A stretch of DNA of 64,000 bases from JAUASW01 sp036880965 (GTDB taxonomy: Bacteria > Pseudomonadota > Gammaproteobacteria > Burkholderiales > Burkholderiaceae_C), in contig NZ_JBAJMV010000001.1 of the NCBI RefSeq assembly GCF_036880965.1, positions 620,001-684,000 on the forward strand, written 5' to 3'. Position 1 is the first letter of the stretch; every line of letters begins with the position of its first letter. Of the stretch, positions 62,136 through 64,000 are shown piece after piece. A model generated the notes under the pieces. The model searched no databases. It saw only the letters and a program-made list of their open reading frames with translations, and had not been told where the DNA came from. The position numbers and the translations under genes are program-made.

Positions 62136-62576
62136 TCAGACCTCGGCGAGGAAAGCCGCCGCATCACCCGCTTCACACGGCCAGTCTGCGAATACGCCGA
62201 CCAGATTGCATTCCACGCAGTGGCAAGCGATGTAGTACCAGCGCACTTCATGGGTGCCCGCATGCACCGCGACGCCGGACACCAGCTCGAACACCTCGTT
62301 CTCGCACACGCATCCGTGCGTCTCGGGCGCGGCGCCTTCAAGGTGGCCCGCACTGTCGCCCATCAGGTGTTCCTGCCCGCAGTCGCTGCAGGTGCGGATG
62401 GCCACACCGGCCTCTTCGTCGGTCTGCAGCGCAAAGGTCCGGCAACCGCAAGCGCATTTGGACGTGGCAAACCGGACGGCCTCATGGCCATTCGCGATGC
62501 TGTAGCTGCGCAGTTCGGCTTGGGTGTCGCCGGACGTCGTCCCGTACCAGAACTCACCCTTCTTCGTCAGTGCCAT
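62136..62576 (-). CDS. Cys-rich conserved hypothetical protein
   Basis: A 146-residue soluble protein. It begins MALTKKGEFWYGTTSGD and contains three cysteine groups, CACGCRTF, RTCSDCGQEHLMGDSAGHL and ACHCVECNLVGVF, plus GCVCENEVFEL, typical of two zinc ribbons. I recall similar proteins in diverse bacteria without assigned function. ATG 62576 gives the conserved N terminus. It lies between prc and an ArsA gene with no overlap, so there is no functional hint from coupling. Confidence 0.75.
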   Translation of the reverse strand: MALTKKGEFWYGTTSGDTQAELRSYSIANGHEAVRFATSKCACGCRTFALQTDEEAGVAIRTCSDCGQEHLMGDSAGHLEGAAPETHGCVCENEVFELVSGVAVHAGTHEVRWYYIACHCVECNLVGVFADWPCEAGDAAAFLAEV

Positions 62577-62796
62577 TGATGCTGCTCCATGTCCCAAGAA
62601 GGGATTCCTGGCGGGCCTGACGCCAGGCCCGCCCCATTCGTCTGGATTTTGCCTGGAGGCGCGGCGAATCGTCGTCAAGGGCCTGGGTCGAGATGATCGC
62701 TGGCAATGGCTGCAGACAGCGTTCAATGCCGTTCCTGGCGCCGTCTCTCAAGCGCGGGTTCGCTGACTGGGCGCTGATGCCTGGTTTGCAAACTGT

Positions 62797-64000
62797 TCAA
62801 CTTGGTTTCGCCAGCGCGCTCAACCGGTCAACGCCAATCGGCTCTTCAGGGAGTAGCGGCACGACGGCATATCGCTTGGCATGAAGCGTTGCGACGGCGT
62901 CAATGAAGGGCAACTCCTTGGCGGCGCGTGCTTTCAACAGGGCTGATGTCACTGACGTCACCGAGACACTGCCGTTGATGACCCAGGCCCACGGTTCAAT
63001 TCCGGCTCTGCGCAGGTCATCCTGAAGCACGGCGGCCTCCTGAACAGGGGTGTTCTCCGCCAGCGTCGCGATCAGGACCTTGGTCCGAGTCTCATCCTGG
63101 AGCTGCATCATCGGCGTCGTGAAATGGACGCCTGAAATCGACATCTGCCTGGCAATCTCCCGGTGATAGGCCCCGGTGGCATCGAGCAACAGCAGGGTGT
63201 GGCCAGTCGGCGCAGTGTCCATGACGACGAACTTGCGGCCTGCCTCTCGGATGATGCGGGAGAAGGCCTGGAACACTGCGATCTCCTCCGTGCACGGGGA
63301 TCGCAGGTCTTCTTCGAGCAGGGCGCGGCCCTGTGCATCCAGATTCTTGCCCTTGGTCGCCAGCACCTGCTCTCGATAGCGCAGCGTCTCGGCCTGCGGG
63401 TCGATGCGGCTGACCGTCAAGTGCTCCAACTGACCGACCAGAGTCTCCGCCAGGTGCGCAGCAGGGTCGGACGTTGTGAGATGAACCGGCAGCCCGCGTC
63501 GTGCCAGCTCGACAGCAAGCGCCGCGGCCAGGGTCGTCTTGCCGACCCCGCCTTTGCCCATCACCATGATGAGTCCATGCCCAGGTGCTGCCACGTCGTC
63601 CACGAGCTGAGACAGTGTCGGCGCACCGAGCGTCGCAGATTGCGTTGTATCCCCCGTCTTCGTCAGCGGAGCCTGATCGTCGAAGAATTGGCGCAGGGCT
63701 TCAAGGCCGACCAGGTCGAAGGCCTTCAGCGCGACCTGATCCGTCGGCAGGTCGCGAAGTAGCGTTGGCATTTCAGCAAGTGCATGCTGCTCGCGCCGAA
63801 CCACGGCAGCAGCCAGGGCGTCATGCGCTGCTTCGGCGGTGGGCATGACCCCATTGATCACCAGGTACTGGCGGCGCAACCCTATCCGGGCCAACTCGTC
63901 GTGTGTGCGCGCCACCTCTCGCAAGGTGGAAGCCTGCGCGCGAGCCACCAGAATCAGTCGGGTGCGCTGCGAGTCGGCAAGTGCGTCGACAGCGGCTTTG
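62797..64000 (-). CDS. arsA: Arsenical pump-driving ATPase ArsA (partial)
   Basis: The last 400 residues of an ArsA-type ATPase; the gene runs off the right edge. The visible part starts in the C-terminal region of the A1 half (LARIGLRRQYLVINGVMPTA), then a linker, and the whole A2 half with the P-loop GKGGVGKTTLAAALAVE and the signature MDTAPTGHTLLLLDATG. Full ArsA has about 585 residues. It drives the ArsB arsenite pump, receiving As(III) from ArsD. The metalloid-site cysteines cannot be checked fully because the N-terminal half is missing. Confidence 0.9.
   Translation of the reverse strand, partial: KAAVDALADSQRTRLILVARAQASTLREVARTHDELARIGLRRQYLVINGVMPTAEAAHDALAAAVVRREQHALAEMPTLLRDLPTDQVALKAFDLVGLEALRQFFDDQAPLTKTGDTTQSATLGAPTLSQLVDDVAAPGHGLIMVMGKGGVGKTTLAAALAVELARRGLPVHLTTSDPAAHLAETLVGQLEHLTVSRIDPQAETLRYREQVLATKGKNLDAQGRALLEEDLRSPCTEEIAVFQAFSRIIREAGRKFVVMDTAPTGHTLLLLDATGAYHREIARQMSISGVHFTTPMMQLQDETRTKVLIATLAENTPVQEAAVLQDDLRRAGIEPWAWVINGSVSVTSVTSALLKARAAKELPFIDAVATLHAKRYAVVPLLPEEPIGVDRLSALAKPS

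Overview
The window is a GC-rich, gene-dense stretch of a bacterial chromosome. Protein content points to a betaproteobacterium of the order Burkholderiales, probably the Sphaerotilaceae/Roseateles-Rubrivivax group. Supporting features are tolB-pal-cpoB, an RsfS with a long Lys/Ala/Pro tail, S46 and S9 dipeptidyl peptidases, DbpA, and the dense use of 4-base ATGA gene overlaps. The genus is an inference from gene content only. No phage, insertion sequence, CRISPR array, rRNA or replication origin was seen.

Layout. 0-10 kb, mostly plus strand: DUF1801 protein, secreted M28 peptidase, a coupled moaA-GNAT-moeA cluster, an Mpo1-like membrane protein, an MBL-fold protein, a PanE-like reductase, a periplasmic binding protein and small cytosolic proteins (DUF1993, GFA, ABM). 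10-17 kb: nitroreductase, Mrp/ApbC, LysE exporter, then a xylan-side-chain group (esterase facing GH115 and a GH43-like protein). 17.0-17.4 kb: three tRNA-Lys genes with their own promoter and terminator. 17.4-30 kb, minus strand: tcdA-yeeE, cpoB-pal-tolB, and a long housekeeping run rng-maf-rlmH-rsfS-nadD-hemF-acyltransferase-purD-yebC. 30-38 kb, mostly plus: HerA-like ATPase, a membrane protein with a LytS/LytTR two-component pair, an orphan FliD-like protein, a 2TM protein and glnS. 38-46 kb: DPP-IV peptidase, dbpA, ybaN, an FMN 2-hydroxyacid dehydrogenase coupled to an alginate-lyase-like protein, and a chemoreceptor. 46-51 kb: a GntR/UTRA regulator with a Tat-exported serine hydrolase and a phosphodiester glycosidase lipoprotein, divergent from a mutarotase-like protein that has lost its catalytic residues, then an unusual response-regulator/TPR plus histidine-kinase pair. 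52-64 kb: S46 dipeptidyl peptidase, dCMP deaminase, Crp/Fnr regulator, POT peptide transporter, uridine kinase, Prc/Tsp protease, a Cys-rich protein and an ArsA ATPase running off the right edge.

Themes. Several genes fit peptide scavenging: an M28 aminopeptidase, DPP-IV and DPP7-like enzymes and a POT transporter. Others fit polysaccharide and cell-wall sugar use: GH115, a GH43-like protein, an esterase, an alginate-lyase-like protein, and the amino-sugar-type regulator locus.

The most unusual non-coding features are (1) a 612-bp nested palindromic element between glnS and its terminator, with 24/24-bp perfect ends, (2) a 57-bp hairpin repeat present once before mrp and twice in tandem before yebC, with a compensatory base-pair change, and (3) four perfect stem-loops packed upstream of moaA.
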